Below, one piece after another: positions 18,273-29,540 of a stretch of 64,000 nt of DNA. Position numbers and translations under genes: made by a program. The notes under the pieces were generated by a model. That model made no database searches. It was not told where the DNA came from and worked only from the letters and a program-made list of their open reading frames with translations. The stretch is from contig VCMS01000182.1 of the NCBI GenBank assembly GCA_022539475.1, forward strand, positions 115,150 to 179,149, given 5' to 3'. Numbering within the stretch: the stretch's first letter is position 1; each line of letters opens with the position of its first letter. Source of the stretch: Gracilaria domingensis (taxonomy: Eukaryota; Rhodophyta; Florideophyceae; Gracilariales; Gracilariaceae).

Positions 18273-21200
18273 CTATGGCAGTTCCAATACAACTTGGAAG
18301 TGTCCAGCATAGGCTTCGATTTCTCCAGCCAGCTCAACGTCAGCATCAATCTGGCCATCTCTGAAAGTTTGCCATACCTCTTGCAGTAAATTAAGTGTTG
18401 TCGGAACTCTAGTCCTGTCCCGGATAGCCTCTCTCACCAACTTCTTGCTTTTGACCAAATCCTTCTCAACTTCATGCAACCCAGTTGCAAATATTTTGGC
18501 TAGATGCCAAGTAGAATCGACATCATTCTGCACATCTATTGCGTGCTGAAACAACTTAACTGCACGACCAGCGTCCGCCTTCACGCCCCCTCTGCCAGAA
18601 GCAAGAACAGATGCAAGTGCATACATAGCCCTGACATTTCCCCCCTGAATTGCTCTCTCGAGTAGCGCCACACCTCTAGTCTCATTAGTGTCTACATCTT
18701 CCCTTCCATCTATTAAAAGAGAGCCTAATATCACCATCGCGGTAACATCACCTGCTTCCGTAGCCTTTGCTAATAAATCTATCGCCTTCGTGTTATCAAT
18801 TTCCACGCCATCAGCACCTTCTAAAAAGAGCAAACCTAACTCAGTTTTCGCCCTGACATGATCACCTTCCTCTATGGCTCGCTCAAATAACTTCTTTGTC
18901 CTACTGGCATCGGGCAAGATTTCCCCGTAACCAGTCTTCAGCAACAATCCAAGGTCAACCATTGAATCAACATGACCTTCTTCAACAGCCTTTTCGAAAT
19001 AAGCTGCAGCTCGTTTCGGATTCGCAGCCACACCATGGCCGTCCTTCAAAAAAAGCAAGCCTAGGATACGCATGGCAAATGCTCCCAAATGCTTGTCCCT
19101 TGTCACGCGTTCGAACAAACCTATGGCTTGCACTTTATCAACTGGAACATTCTTACCACCTTTACAAAGTAAGATGCCGAGTTGAAGCATAGCAGGCACG
19201 TGACTATGTTCATCAATGGCTTTCTTGTACAGAGTTGTCGCCCTCAGCGCATCAGCCTGAACTCCTTCTCCACCGTTCTGTAGAATCATACCCAGTTGAA
19301 GCAATGCAATTGGGTTGCTTTCCTCCTCAAGAGCTCGTTCATATAGGTCCGAAGCTTTCTTCAAGTTAACACTCACATCTTCCGCGCCAAGTTGCAGCAG
19401 CAAACCCAGGCTGACCATAGAGTCAACGTACCCTCTTTCAACGGCACACTCCAACAAGTTCGCCGCCCTCTTCGCATCAGAAGGTACTCCATTTCCTCCC
19501 CTTTGAAGCAGTTGTGCAAAAATGTGCATGATGAAAACATCGTCACTCTCCTTCATAGCACGCTCGAATAGCTTTGCGGCGGTCTCTGTATCAGCAGGAA
19601 CGCCGCCCTTACCTTGCCACAATAGATTACCCAGCTTCATCATAGCCTGTACACTGCTTCCTTCTTCAATCGCACGCTTGTACAATGCTACTGCTCTTTT
19701 GCAATCGATAAAAACTTCACCCTCGACAAAGTAGTTCGCCTGATTTTCTACTTGGCCCAATGTTCGACTGCGAACGTCATCAATCTCACTTGAGGCTCTT
19801 GACATTTCGGCGTTCGCAATAGGTTTTCTGATTCCATTCTCCATCAGACTTCCAAGCTGAATCATTGCAGGTATCGAACCCCCTTCATCAATAGCTCGTT
19901 CATACAATTGAACTGCTCGCTTATGATCAACTGCTACACCATGTCCACCTCGGCTAAGCAAAAGACCGAAGTTTACCATCGCATGCAAGTGATTACCCTC
20001 TTCGATGGCTCTTTCGTACAGATTCACGGCTCTCCGGACATCCACTGGTACACCTTGGGCACCCTTGTTTAGAATATTTCCTAACCTATTCATAGCAGCA
20101 ACATCTCCTCCTTCTTCTATGGCTCGCTCATACAATTCAACAGCCCGTTTTGCATCGGCAGGTACGTCATCCGCACCGTTCTCTAACAGAATTGCTAAGT
20201 TAAACATAGCTAATGTGTTGCTTCCCTCTCTAATAGCGCGTTCATACAGCTCCATTGATTTTCTGGGATTTGCTGCACCATGATGACCTTCATGTTCAAG
20301 TGATACGCCTAAGTTGACCATTGCCTCGACATGACCTGTTTCATCGACGGCTTGTTCGCAAAGCTTTAGTGCCCTGGAACTATCAACTGGAACACCGTCA
20401 GCACCGGCTTCCAAAAGAACAGCTAGATTTAACATTGCATCTCCATTCCTTCCCTCTCTGATTGCCCGTTCATATAAACTCACGGCCCGTTTCGGATCCG
20501 CAGGAACGCCATCTGCGCCAGCGACCAGCAGCCTTCCCAAGTTATTCATCGCACTGACGTCACTTCCTTCGCGAATAGCTCTTTCATATAATTGTGCAGC
20601 TTTTCTAATATCACGGTCAAGTCCTTTAGCACCTTTTTCTAAGAGCAAACCATAGTTACGCATCGCCCATACATCATCCCAATCCGTCATGGCTTCCTGA
20701 AACAAATGTACAGCTTGTTCTGGATCGGGTTGTATTCCTTCCACACCATACATTAACATTCCGGCCAAGGCGTTTAATGCCCTTCCAATGTATCTGTCTT
20801 GACCTCTTTGTCTCGGGAAGCGCACGACATAAACGGGCTTTTTCTCTTTCATAGTCATTTTCATGTTAAGCTTCTTTCTGGACTCAATCGTCTTTCTGAG
20901 AATCTCTCGCCTGACTCGATTGTTTTCTCTTATAAATGTCATTCTTTGTCGAGGGACAAGACTTTCGCATCCTTGACCATTGAAAGCCGAATTGAGTCTT
21001 GCAGTTTCAACCATAGAAATCCCCAGTTGCAAGCAAGTTAGTGAAATTGATCTCGAACTGCTCCCGCTGGAGACAAATAACAGGTGCTGCATCATCATCA
21101 TTACTTTGTCTTCATATCGCTGCGGATCTGTCGCTAAGCACGTACCCAAAATCTCCGACATCCCCTCAACGTCAGACTCACTGCCCTTTATCTCTTGTAG

Positions 21201-24200
21201 AAGACGTTGGCATGCCGGTAGCACGACGAGTTCCATTTTATGTATCCCTCCAGCTTCTGGCTTCACAACACGATAGTTTGGGGAGAGTAGAGTTCCTACG
21301 AAGCTTCGTAAAACACTGAGCGCTTGAGAAACATCTCTCACCGTTTCATCTTCGCCGCATAGTATTTCCACACTTCTACGTAGTCCCTCAGAGTTTCTAT
21401 AGTGTAACGCAGCTATTCTGTACAACATCAAAGCTTGTGAATCGGGAAACCTCCTGCTTGCTTCTAGCAAACGATTTGCTCTGCTCTGTGAGGAAATGTA
21501 ACTTCCGTCACACTCCAGAACTTTATCTGCTTCTGGGGCCTTCCTCTCGTCGAGTATCTTCTGAACCATCAAACATGTATGTTTAAGGACACTCGACTTC
21601 GCGTCATTGTATGAAATAGCCTTCACTTTTTGAATTGGAATCATACCGATATGGAAGGTTGAACTTAACTTCTTGTTTAACATTATTGATTCCTTGTAGC
21701 CGTCAACTTGGGGTTCCTTTAAAAACCCTGTGCTCTCAAGCTCAAATCGACAAAACTCTGTCCGGAACGGAGTCCATTCACTCCAGATTCTCATCTTTGT
21801 CTCGGTAATTGTGGATACGTCCACGATCACGCTTGCTTCGTTTCTAAAAGACCTTCGGCTTAGTTCCAGAGCTGAAATTCCAATATCCTTTTGCCATTCT
21901 TCAAACCCTTCTAGTCGGCCCTCGAAGGCATCTCGCCACCACTCCCATTCGAAGCCATTTCTCTCGTCGCTTAGCAATCTCAAATTGCATTTTCTAGTTT
22001 CCCCAATTTCTGCTACTATCACAAACTTCTGCGGCCCACACATAGCCCAAAGTTCTAGTTTCTGACTTCTTGCTTTCCGTCTGGCCTCTTTCTGTCTTCT
22101 TCCGTCTGAATTTCGCCCCGATCCTTTCGTTCCTTCTACTCCTGCGAAGCGTTCTAGGTTGATACAACAATGACCATTCCCTTGTTCAATAGCTGGAACG
22201 AATTCCTCTTCGGCGGCGTCAATCCTTAGCCCAGGAAAAGAGAGAATGAACAGCATTATAACTCCGACTCGAACCCTTCCCAACTCTTCTTCATCATTCC
22301 AGTTCTCTGAACATATCAAAAACCGTTCCAAGTAGTTCTGCAACTCCCAAATCAATCGACACTGTAGTCCACGTCTCCGAATTAATCCGACTTCTTTCAG
22401 ACTAACGCAAATACCTTCACTTAATTCTACATCAATCCTTTCCTGACACAGTACGTCTCGAGTCAAACTCAAGAACAAATCCTTTCCGCTCTTTCCTTCG
22501 TTTCCTGCCACCCATCGACCCATTATGCTGCGTACGGATTCCATTCGGTATCCCATGTAAGTCACAAACTGATCTAAATACTTATATCTCTCTTCCGTGT
22601 TCGCGACTCGGCGTTCTAGACGTCTTTTCTCCACCTGCACATGAGCTTCTCGTAATTCCCACCTTTCCCCTATATCCTCATCACACGAGACCGTCTTATC
22701 TTTCCCCAAGCACATATCTTCCCAGTCATCATTAAGCTTTTCGACCAGAAATCTGATTTGATCTCCGATAGTCAAACTTAACCATATGTCCATTAGCTCT
22801 CCAACTTTAGGTACAAGGCGGTTCCCGTCCGATGAGACCGAAATTACATGTCTCATGATCGGTATCGCACTCAGTATGTTGAGATTCTCTGATACACCAC
22901 TCTGAGTAACAAGTCCAAATGGCTCCAGGCTGTCGCTGTTCCCAATCTCCTTCATGTTCAGCTGTAGGCGCAAGGTATTTACAACCTCGTCACACCGCAT
23001 CGCACGTCCAATTCCGACTCCCTCGATTCCACTGTCATCGGATGATTGGCTGCCTTCCAAAGGAAGACCTCTACTCTTTACCTTTTTCTGGTATTCCTCC
23101 CCCTCATCCTCACGGCTTCCCCCTTGTCTTGATGACCGGGCTATGCATCCAAGATGTAGAACAATTGTCAGCCACTCTAACATGTTGACATCAAACCTTC
23201 GCATTTCTTGCACGAAAGAAGATTGTATCGGGAGCTCCGAAACGAACTCTGCAAGGCTTTCCCGGTACGAATCGTATCCTACACGCAGTTCATCCTCCGG
23301 ACTGCTGGATAAGAGCAGATTCCTGAACTGACCAGCTCCAAACGGAAGACACTCCCCCTTCATGATCGCATCTCTGAACAATTCTTGCTTCACGACGCGA
23401 CCGTCGCTCATCTCTGATTGCTTGCCCCATTCCCTCCACAAAAACGGACTCAATCCTTGCTCAGGACCGTGCTCGCCCCAAAGATGCAACGTCGCCGAAG
23501 CTAATAATTCCGCAGCAAAGTACTCACCTTTTTCACGAAATCGTTCTACTGCGGTCCTCCTCGTCGTATCCTCACCAACCGTTGCCGGTTCCAGTGCTAC
23601 CCTAAACTCCGACATCCATTGCTGCAGTCCTTGAGACGCAAATGCTGCAGCCCAATGTATCCATACATCAACTGGCTTCATTGGAACCTGTTTCAACGTC
23701 GTTCTCGGCGACTTTCTGCTTCGAAACACTCGCCTTACACACTCTAACAGTACTGCACCACTAAATACAATCCATCGTCCAGCACTGAATATCGGGCTCA
23801 AGAGTTTTACGTTTTCCTCCTTGTTCGTCAGCAGCTCAATGCCCCCAAACTTTAAGTAGCAGTGCACATCTCCGTGCATGATCTGATTGTCAACGATCTT
23901 CTCGTTGACAAGAATTGCATCGGCTATATCTGCACCTCTTACTCTGTCGAATTCCTTTTCATTCAACTGGGTTTCTGTCCCATGTAGACGATACTTGATT
24001 CCAACAGCATCCAATGCATCAATTGACTGTTCCGCCCATAGACGAAACTCATGCAGTTGCCACAACCCCCATGTGGTCCTCAGTCCAAGCAAAGCCGCCA
24101 ATATTGCGGCCACGGCGGAAGCACACATTTCGGAGTACTCCCCTACGTTCGCTTGCACGACGCTGTAGAAAATCACATATCCCATTGGCAAAAATGTCCA

Positions 24201-24356
24201 TAACAAGTCCCGATATCCTGCTTTTCGCGTATCTCGTACGGATCTCCATGTGGATTTGATGAAATCAGTGGAGGATATTACTGTCCAAGGCAAGATAGCG
24301 CTAACATACGCGGCAACAGTGAACCAGAATGATTGCGACAGAGATTCAAAATCCAT
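18273..24356 (-). CDS. Giant membrane-anchored Sel1-like repeat protein
   Basis: 2027 residues from the ATG at 24356. The N-terminal ~220 residues have hydrophobic segments (FWFTVAAYVSAILPW; FLPMGYVIFYSVVQA; a further one near WIVFSGAVLLE), so membrane anchoring is likely. The middle ~900 residues are unassigned. The C-terminal ~820 residues are about 20 Sel1-like repeats of 37-38 residues, consensus AMxxLGxLLxxGAxGVPAD-KRAVxLYERAIEEG. One unit (near MENGIRKPIA) carries an insertion of about 36 residues. Sel1 arrays form alpha solenoids that scaffold complexes such as ERAD ligases. Large Sel1 proteins are expected in red algae; a specific role is not readable. The uninterrupted 6-kb frame shows that it is maintained. 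Confidence 0.75.
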   Translation of the reverse strand: MDFESLSQSFWFTVAAYVSAILPWTVISSTDFIKSTWRSVRDTRKAGYRDLLWTFLPMGYVIFYSVVQANVGEYSEMCASAVAAILAALLGLRTTWGLWQLHEFRLWAEQSIDALDAVGIKYRLHGTETQLNEKEFDRVRGADIADAILVNEKIVDNQIMHGDVHCYLKFGGIELLTNKEENVKLLSPIFSAGRWIVFSGAVLLECVRRVFRSRKSPRTTLKQVPMKPVDVWIHWAAAFASQGLQQWMSEFRVALEPATVGEDTTRRTAVERFREKGEYFAAELLASATLHLWGEHGPEQGLSPFLWREWGKQSEMSDGRVVKQELFRDAIMKGECLPFGAGQFRNLLLSSSPEDELRVGYDSYRESLAEFVSELPIQSSFVQEMRRFDVNMLEWLTIVLHLGCIARSSRQGGSREDEGEEYQKKVKSRGLPLEGSQSSDDSGIEGVGIGRAMRCDEVVNTLRLQLNMKEIGNSDSLEPFGLVTQSGVSENLNILSAIPIMRHVISVSSDGNRLVPKVGELMDIWLSLTIGDQIRFLVEKLNDDWEDMCLGKDKTVSCDEDIGERWELREAHVQVEKRRLERRVANTEERYKYLDQFVTYMGYRMESVRSIMGRWVAGNEGKSGKDLFLSLTRDVLCQERIDVELSEGICVSLKEVGLIRRRGLQCRLIWELQNYLERFLICSENWNDEEELGRVRVGVIMLFILSFPGLRIDAAEEEFVPAIEQGNGHCCINLERFAGVEGTKGSGRNSDGRRQKEARRKARSQKLELWAMCGPQKFVIVAEIGETRKCNLRLLSDERNGFEWEWWRDAFEGRLEGFEEWQKDIGISALELSRRSFRNEASVIVDVSTITETKMRIWSEWTPFRTEFCRFELESTGFLKEPQVDGYKESIMLNKKLSSTFHIGMIPIQKVKAISYNDAKSSVLKHTCLMVQKILDERKAPEADKVLECDGSYISSQSRANRLLEASRRFPDSQALMLYRIAALHYRNSEGLRRSVEILCGEDETVRDVSQALSVLRSFVGTLLSPNYRVVKPEAGGIHKMELVVLPACQRLLQEIKGSESDVEGMSEILGTCLATDPQRYEDKVMMMMQHLLFVSSGSSSRSISLTCLQLGISMVETARLNSAFNGQGCESLVPRQRMTFIRENNRVRREILRKTIESRKKLNMKMTMKEKKPVYVVRFPRQRGQDRYIGRALNALAGMLMYGVEGIQPDPEQAVHLFQEAMTDWDDVWAMRNYGLLLEKGAKGLDRDIRKAAQLYERAIREGSDVSAMNNLGRLLVAGADGVPADPKRAVSLYERAIREGRNGDAMLNLAVLLEAGADGVPVDSSRALKLCEQAVDETGHVEAMVNLGVSLEHEGHHGAANPRKSMELYERAIREGSNTLAMFNLAILLENGADDVPADAKRAVELYERAIEEGGDVAAMNRLGNILNKGAQGVPVDVRRAVNLYERAIEEGNHLHAMVNFGLLLSRGGHGVAVDHKRAVQLYERAIDEGGSIPAMIQLGSLMENGIRKPIANAEMSRASSEIDDVRSRTLGQVENQANYFVEGEVFIDCKRAVALYKRAIEEGSSVQAMMKLGNLLWQGKGGVPADTETAAKLFERAMKESDDVFIMHIFAQLLQRGGNGVPSDAKRAANLLECAVERGYVDSMVSLGLLLQLGAEDVSVNLKKASDLYERALEEESNPIALLQLGMILQNGGEGVQADALRATTLYKKAIDEHSHVPAMLQLGILLCKGGKNVPVDKVQAIGLFERVTRDKHLGAFAMRILGLLFLKDGHGVAANPKRAAAYFEKAVEEGHVDSMVDLGLLLKTGYGEILPDASRTKKLFERAIEEGDHVRAKTELGLLFLEGADGVEIDNTKAIDLLAKATEAGDVTAMVILGSLLIDGREDVDTNETRGVALLERAIQGGNVRAMYALASVLASGRGGVKADAGRAVKLFQHAIDVQNDVDSTWHLAKIFATGLHEVEKDLVKSKKLVREAIRDRTRVPTTLNLLQEVWQTFRDGQIDADVELAGEIEAYAGHFQVVLELP

Positions 24357-25711
24357 TCGACAAGACCTTTGGTACAAGTTCGGGCGGTCTACGAAGGCTA
24401 CTCTTAAGGTTTCGGAGAATACGGCGAATGCCAGAAAGACCTACCAAGAGTACCACGAAAATGTTTTGCACCCAACTCGTTTGTTTATAGTTGGGCAAAA
24501 GCGTTCACACGCTATGTTCTGATTGCGAAGTGTATTGATCGTCATCTTATATCTTCAGCCAAAATACACATATCCATACCCAATGACCACACGGGCACGA
24601 TTTTGCATACAAGGGTACCAAAAGGTATTTTGGTGCCACCGATGCTTTGAGCACATCATTGAAGACTACCCGACGATCACTGTCATAGATAGAAAACGTA
24701 AAATTCGTGACAAGGCATATGAGATGTAATACAATGTGCAGCATTGCCCTTGTATCCTGTTTGTGTGGCATACTCGCAGCGAGTCCCGTGCTTCCAAGTT
24801 CAGGGGCGTTCTAAGCAAAACGCCCAAGGTTCTAACAGTGCGACGGAATTGGTGCGACGAACAGCGGTACAATAAGACTGCCTTCAATTTTGCTGCGCAG
24901 TCTTGGTAGATACTGTACCCGTGGCGTTGGCGGCTGTTGTGGGTTGCTATCGGAGAGGTTTGCTTTTGGCATTGATCCGTTTGATCCGAGGAAGACGGCA
25001 TTCCGTCTTGTTTCTGGTATATGTTGAACGTCTCATTGTGTCGGGTACTGCTGAAAAACCCTCACTCTCAATCCTCAAGCTAATGGGTTACAAGCTGAAT
25101 AAGTTGGGGCAGGTTTTCCCAGCACGACACAGTAGCCTTCTACCTGCTGATAAGAGAAACGCTCTGTTTGTGCGCAGCAAGAATGTACGCACTCCAGGAG
25201 GAGCAATAGACGCGAGATGAATACGTAACCCAGGAAGGATTTAATTAGACTTCAAAATAACAACCGTATCACACAAAATAGTTCTGTGCGTGTGTGTAAA
25301 GGTTTACGGGTTTTTCAAGATAGAAGGCTAGCCTTGTAGCCCTCCTAACATCTGCCCGTTCGTTCTTTAGAGAATGCTGACAAGTCTAAACGCGACAGGA
25401 AGTTTATTTCACGCGGTTCAGCAAGACTGACCTAGGTACAAGATTCATGGTTGAAAACGAGGGGCGTCAAAAGTTATTCGTTCATTCGGTGTACTATACT
25501 AGAAGCATGTCTTGTGTGTCAGCAGTACTCCATTTCGTTGACACAGCTAGGGAAAGTTCGATCCGAATTGTAACGGGCCAGGCATGTCTTCAGAACCTGT
25601 GGGTAGTGTGGGACATGAGTCTACTCACCCCATCGAAAACGCTGCTCCACTTTCTCTCACATTTATGATCGTTTCTCATCCGATGGGATGCCATTGGTGC
25701 GGTACAATTAT
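24357..25711. other. 1.35-kb region without a convincing gene
   Basis: Open frames are short; the best (24903-25220, plus) starts only at TTG and matches nothing I know. A GGTACCAAAAGGTA motif lies at 24614. It probably contains the promoter of the Sel1 gene and the 3' flank of the OLA1 gene. Confidence 0.4.
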
Positions 25712-26905
25712 TCATGTTCGCCCAAACTTGAAGAATATAATATCACCATCTTCTACTTGATACAGTTTTCCCTGCTGCTTCAACTTACCGTTTGCCTTGA
25801 CAGCTGATTCTGAACCCAATTCCTTGAAGTCCTGATACTTCATGACCTCTGCACACACAAAGCCTTTCTCAAAGTCCGTATGAATTGTACCTGCTGCCTG
25901 TGGTGCTAAAGTACCATTCCGAATTGTCCAGCATTTGACCTCGTCATGACCACCCGTGAAGAAGTAGATCAACCTCAGCGCTTTATAACCAATTTTCACA
26001 ATCTTGTCCAAGGCGCTTGGCACTCCCACTTCCTTTAGGTGCTCTTCCATCGCTTCTTTGCCGGAATTTACTTCGATATCGACCAGTTTTTCTTCGAAAG
26101 AGGCAGAAAATGGGACAATGAGCTCCCCAGAATGCTTATCGACCCATTCTTTAATCTTTCCGAGCCATTTGTTCTTCTTCCTAATGTAATCCTTTTCGCT
26201 AACGTTTACAAGAAATATGGCTGGCTTCGCTGTAAGGAACATATGCTCATTAAGTACTTCGACTTCGGCATTAGTCCAGTCTACGACTCGAAGTGGGAGC
26301 TTGTCCTCTTCCAAGCACTTTTTTGCTTTGGCAAGAGCATCACGAGTTTCCTTCAAATCCTTTGGACACTTGTTGCCAGCACGGGTGACCTTTTGTTCCG
26401 CATCCGGGAGAAGCTTTTCCAGCCGAGATAAGTCCTTCAGTCGCAACTCATCAAAAATAATATTTAAGTCTCTAATAGGATCGACCTCACCTTCCACATG
26501 TGTTACTCCCGGATCGTTGAATGCTCGACACATGTGAAAAATCCCATCAACGGCCTGAATGTTTGAAAGAAAGGCGTTTCCAAGGCCTTCGCCCTGGTTG
26601 GCATTCTTTACCAGCCCAGCGATGTCCCACACCTCCAGGTACGCAGACACCTTTGATGCAGGTTTCCAATGTTCACAAAGCCAGTCGAAACGATCGTCTG
26701 GTACTATTACACGCGCTTCGTTTGGCTCGATGGTGCAGAAGGGAAAATTTTCTGCTGGAACGCTTTTCTTGGTCAATGTGTTAAAGAAGGTGCTTTTGCC
26801 AACGTTAGGTAGTCCCACGATTCCCATTTTGAGGTTGTGAGAGAATCGCCCGAGGAACACTTTCGGAGCTGATGTAGCCTCATTTCCCTTCTTCTTCGGG
26901 GCCAT
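25712..26905 (-). CDS. OLA1: OLA1/YchF-family ATPase (Obg-like)
   Basis: 397 residues from the ATG at 26905, matching the usual ~395 of eukaryotic OLA1. A basic MAPKKKG start is followed by G1 [12 protein letters not shown], a G2 region with [10 protein letters not shown]3 [20 protein letters not shown], and NVSE in place of the NKxD specificity motif, which explains the ATP preference of this family. The coiled-coil insert and C-terminal TGS domain ([19 protein letters not shown]) are present. OLA1 is a cytosolic ribosome-associated ATPase involved in translation and stress responses. The frame is open upstream of the ATG but not conserved. It shares a 456-bp divergent intergenic region with the F-box-like gene. 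Confidence 0.95.
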   Translation of the reverse strand: MAPKKKGNEATSAPKVFLGRFSHNLKMGIVGLPNVGKSTFFNTLTKKSVPAENFPFCTIEPNEARVIVPDDRFDWLCEHWKPASKVSAYLEVWDIAGLVKNANQGEGLGNAFLSNIQAVDGIFHMCRAFNDPGVTHVEGEVDPIRDLNIIFDELRLKDLSRLEKLLPDAEQKVTRAGNKCPKDLKETRDALAKAKKCLEEDKLPLRVVDWTNAEVEVLNEHMFLTAKPAIFLVNVSEKDYIRKKNKWLGKIKEWVDKHSGELIVPFSASFEEKLVDIEVNSGKEAMEEHLKEVGVPSALDKIVKIGYKALRLIYFFTGGHDEVKCWTIRNGTLAPQAAGTIHTDFEKGFVCAEVMKYQDFKELGSESAVKANGKLKQQGKLYQVEDGDIIFFKFGRT

Positions 26906-27361
26906 TTTTGGTTGGGGTTCGGTCGGTTGGTCGCAGCGAAGATGAGTTGATCTGGCGCACGAACTCTCGAAGTCACGTTCACAGATATTGAGAAGCACGT
27001 ACAGAGGTTGATACCGCCGGTATCTACCTCTGGACGTGCTGCTCGTTGGCCGCGGAGGTTGACCGAATTTCGGATCAAACAAACGTCCAAAATCCTATTT
27101 TTTTGTGGCCCTCTCCCATGATATAGAGCCGAAGCTGCCGAAGCTGTCCAACAAGGTGCTTGCCGCCGACGGTGACTTCTCCTGGACCAGGAGTCCTGGT
27201 ACCAAAGGTACCTCTGATTTCGCACTGCTTCCACCGTGCTCCGACTTTCCGACTTGCTCCCTCTTGCCCGCTCTCACCACAACTACCGCAATTCTCTGCA
27301 AAGGCTCGCATTCATTCACCACACGCTCCGTTTGTATGACTGCTCGCAGACGTTGTCCACC
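26906..27361. promoter_or_regulatory. Divergent OLA1/F-box-like intergenic region with GGTACC-AAA-GGTACC
   Basis: 456 bp between two divergent start codons. It contains the 15-mer GGTACCAAAGGTACC at 27198-27212, the exact reverse complement of 17018-17032. A bidirectional promoter is inferred from geometry. Confidence 0.4.
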
Positions 27362-28348
27362 ATGAAAGTGAACGCAGTGAAACAACCGTCGCTTCACAGC
27401 TTGCCAGACGAAACGTTGGAGCGCATTGTGCTCCATGTGCTGAGCATAGGAAAAGAGGTAATTTTGACCGATGACCCACACCAGTTGAAGGCTGTTGTAT
27501 ACCTTTCGCGAACCAGCGATGCGTTGCGTCGTGCCACATCTCGAGTAATCCAGGGATATCGGCTCGGGGGCATTCCGATCTGGCCCAGCGTCAAAATGCT
27601 TGGCCCCCATGCTTCGAACAAGCTGCGAGTGTTGGATATAACAGTGGACCGTTCCGTCATGTTCGGATTTCTCAAATGGCTTCTTCCCGCGCAGAACATT
27701 GAGGAACTCAAATTGAAGGTGGTGGGCGAAGCGTACTCTGAGGAGCGATTGACTGGATTGGAGAAGATGCTGCTGGGCAGATTATTCACAAACACTGGAG
27801 CACGTTTACATACACTACACATCAGCGGCATTAACTGCCAATCGTTATTTTTTACAAGTCTGTTTAACTGCACACAGCTACGTTCAATTCACGTAGACGA
27901 TTATGGGGATACATCAGGAACAACCGTTCTCACCGTGTTCACGCTAGTATTACTGGCCAACCGCGCCAATCTGCAGCGAGTAGTAGCGCCGTTTGAAACG
28001 TGGAAGTCACGAATGAATTCGGCCCTAGATGGAGAATCATTTGCTCGTGCGTGCGAGGTGACGTGGAGCACAATCTGGGCGAGCTACCGCGCCGGCATGA
28101 AAGAGAGCGTGATGAATCTGGAAGCAAACGAAAAAGAGTTGGAGAAGAGAGTGAGGTCCACCATGGCGAGCATGGACAAGACGGAGCACTGGATGCGCGC
28201 GGGACTTGAGCGACTGAAGAAGGACGCACGAGGACTCGATAGCGGCGCTGTTCCAGAAGCGGCGTTAAGCAGCCTGATCCCCTTTGCTGGTTATCCTGTT
28301 GCGAAACTTGTGGAACAAGGTGGAGCTGGTGCGTATTACGGGCTATGA
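27362..28348 (+). CDS. F-box-like protein with possible leucine-rich repeats
   Basis: 328 residues from the ATG at 27362. The N-terminus SLHSLPDETLERIVLHVL resembles the first helices of an F-box (LPxExLxxI). The middle has LRR-like spacing (LRVLDITV, IEELKLKVV, LHTLHISGINCQSL, LRSIHVDDY). The C-terminal ~90 residues are a charged helix (NLEANEKELEKRVRSTM). F-box proteins are substrate adaptors of SCF ubiquitin ligases. The F-box match is weak, so the assignment is tentative. Its stop is about 100 bp from that of the converging BTB gene. Confidence 0.5.
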   Translation: MKVNAVKQPSLHSLPDETLERIVLHVLSIGKEVILTDDPHQLKAVVYLSRTSDALRRATSRVIQGYRLGGIPIWPSVKMLGPHASNKLRVLDITVDRSVMFGFLKWLLPAQNIEELKLKVVGEAYSEERLTGLEKMLLGRLFTNTGARLHTLHISGINCQSLFFTSLFNCTQLRSIHVDDYGDTSGTTVLTVFTLVLLANRANLQRVVAPFETWKSRMNSALDGESFARACEVTWSTIWASYRAGMKESVMNLEANEKELEKRVRSTMASMDKTEHWMRAGLERLKKDARGLDSGAVPEAALSSLIPFAGYPVAKLVEQGGAGAYYGL

Positions 28349-28444
28349 ACAAGAAGAACGAACAAGAAGAAGAAAAAATCGGAAAGGTGTCATTGTTGCA
28401 GCCATTCAAAAACAGACAAATGTTTAATCATTTGATCGTCGCGA

Positions 28445-29540
28445 TCAAATGATGGTGGAGGTGCCACTTACCTTCCGGCGTGCGGCGTTGAGCGGCGGAG
28501 AGCGACTATTCGGCGACTTCTTGCGGCGCATATCATCGAAGCGTTTTTCAAGTGACAACTTGGCGGTCTGCACCTTGTCCAGCTTCTCCGCTGCGCTGCG
28601 CGATTTCCTGTCGGCCTCGTCGGCGTCGCACAGAGCCTGTTGGTACTTTTGGCCTATGACATCCAGGTCGATGTTGCGCTCCAAAATTGTGCTCTCCAGC
28701 TGCTCCGAGCGCGTGAGCAGCACGGACACGAGCCCCGGCGAGAAGGTTGGGCACTTGACAGCGATGGCGTTGGTGGCTACCTCACGCAGCTCGTGAGTCT
28801 TCATGCGCGTGAAGTCGACCAAGTCCAGCACCTTGCGGATGTCCGGTACGTTGTTGCGTTTGGGCTTGGCCTCGGTAGCTTTGGTGTCGGTGGTGGTTAT
28901 GAGTCTGCATTCAAGCCACTTGATGAGGGCGTCGAACCACACCTTCTCAAAAGTGAGAATCTCCGGCCAGGCACACTCACCCTTTCCGGGACGTGGCAAG
29001 GCGGAGATGACGTCAAACGAAAGGCGGTTGAAGTGTGGCGACGCTATGACATGGGCAAAATTGGCATTATCGGCGGTGTAGTTCTGCAGTTGTTCCACGA
29101 CGTCGTGGTCGTCGACGCTGACGGCAAAGTCCAGGATGCGCAGACAGTTGTCGGTGGAAAGCTTCTCCAGACAGGTGGAGCGGGCCAGTTGAATGAGGTA
29201 CTCGACGTTGAACAGCACACCGAAATGCCACACCTCCAAGGCCAAGACGATGGAGTTTTGTGAGTCGGTCATCTCGCCGCCGTAGACGATTTGAAGCGCC
29301 TCGCGCACGGCGGCGGCGCTGCATTCCGTGACGATGATCTCGGAGTGCGGTTGATTGGGCACGGCGTTGCAGCACGACTCGAAGGTGTCGGAGAGGGCGG
29401 AGGAGACGGTGGCGGAGACGGGTACCGGACGGGGTGCCGTCACGGTGGCGCGACTGGACGACGAAGAAGATGTCGTAGAAGTGCTTCTCCGAGATGGAGT
29501 CGGAGCGCATCTTGCGCAGGAGCGTTTGCGCGAAGGCCAT
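28445..29540 (-). CDS. BTB/BACK-domain protein with an apparent frame break in the BTB domain
   Basis: The ATG at 29540 opens MAFAQTLLRKMRS...FYDIFFVVQSR, the start of a BTB fold, but this frame soon turns into Arg-rich nonsense. The homologous continuation is in a second frame, which reads VSSALSDTFESCCNA, then a BACK-like region (LARSTCLEKLSTDNCLRILDFAVSVDDHDVVEQL) and a C-terminal coiled coil to the stop at 28445. The switch lies near 29430-29465. The BTB gap there is short, so a one- or two-base indel, sequence error or unusual splice is likely. BTB proteins dimerise and commonly serve as CUL3 adaptors. The coding strand carries a 14-C run at 29567-29580 in the leader. Confidence 0.6.

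Noticed and set aside
24903-25220. 105-codon plus-strand frame
   Set aside because: Starts only at TTG, no recognisable family, surrounded by non-coding sequence.
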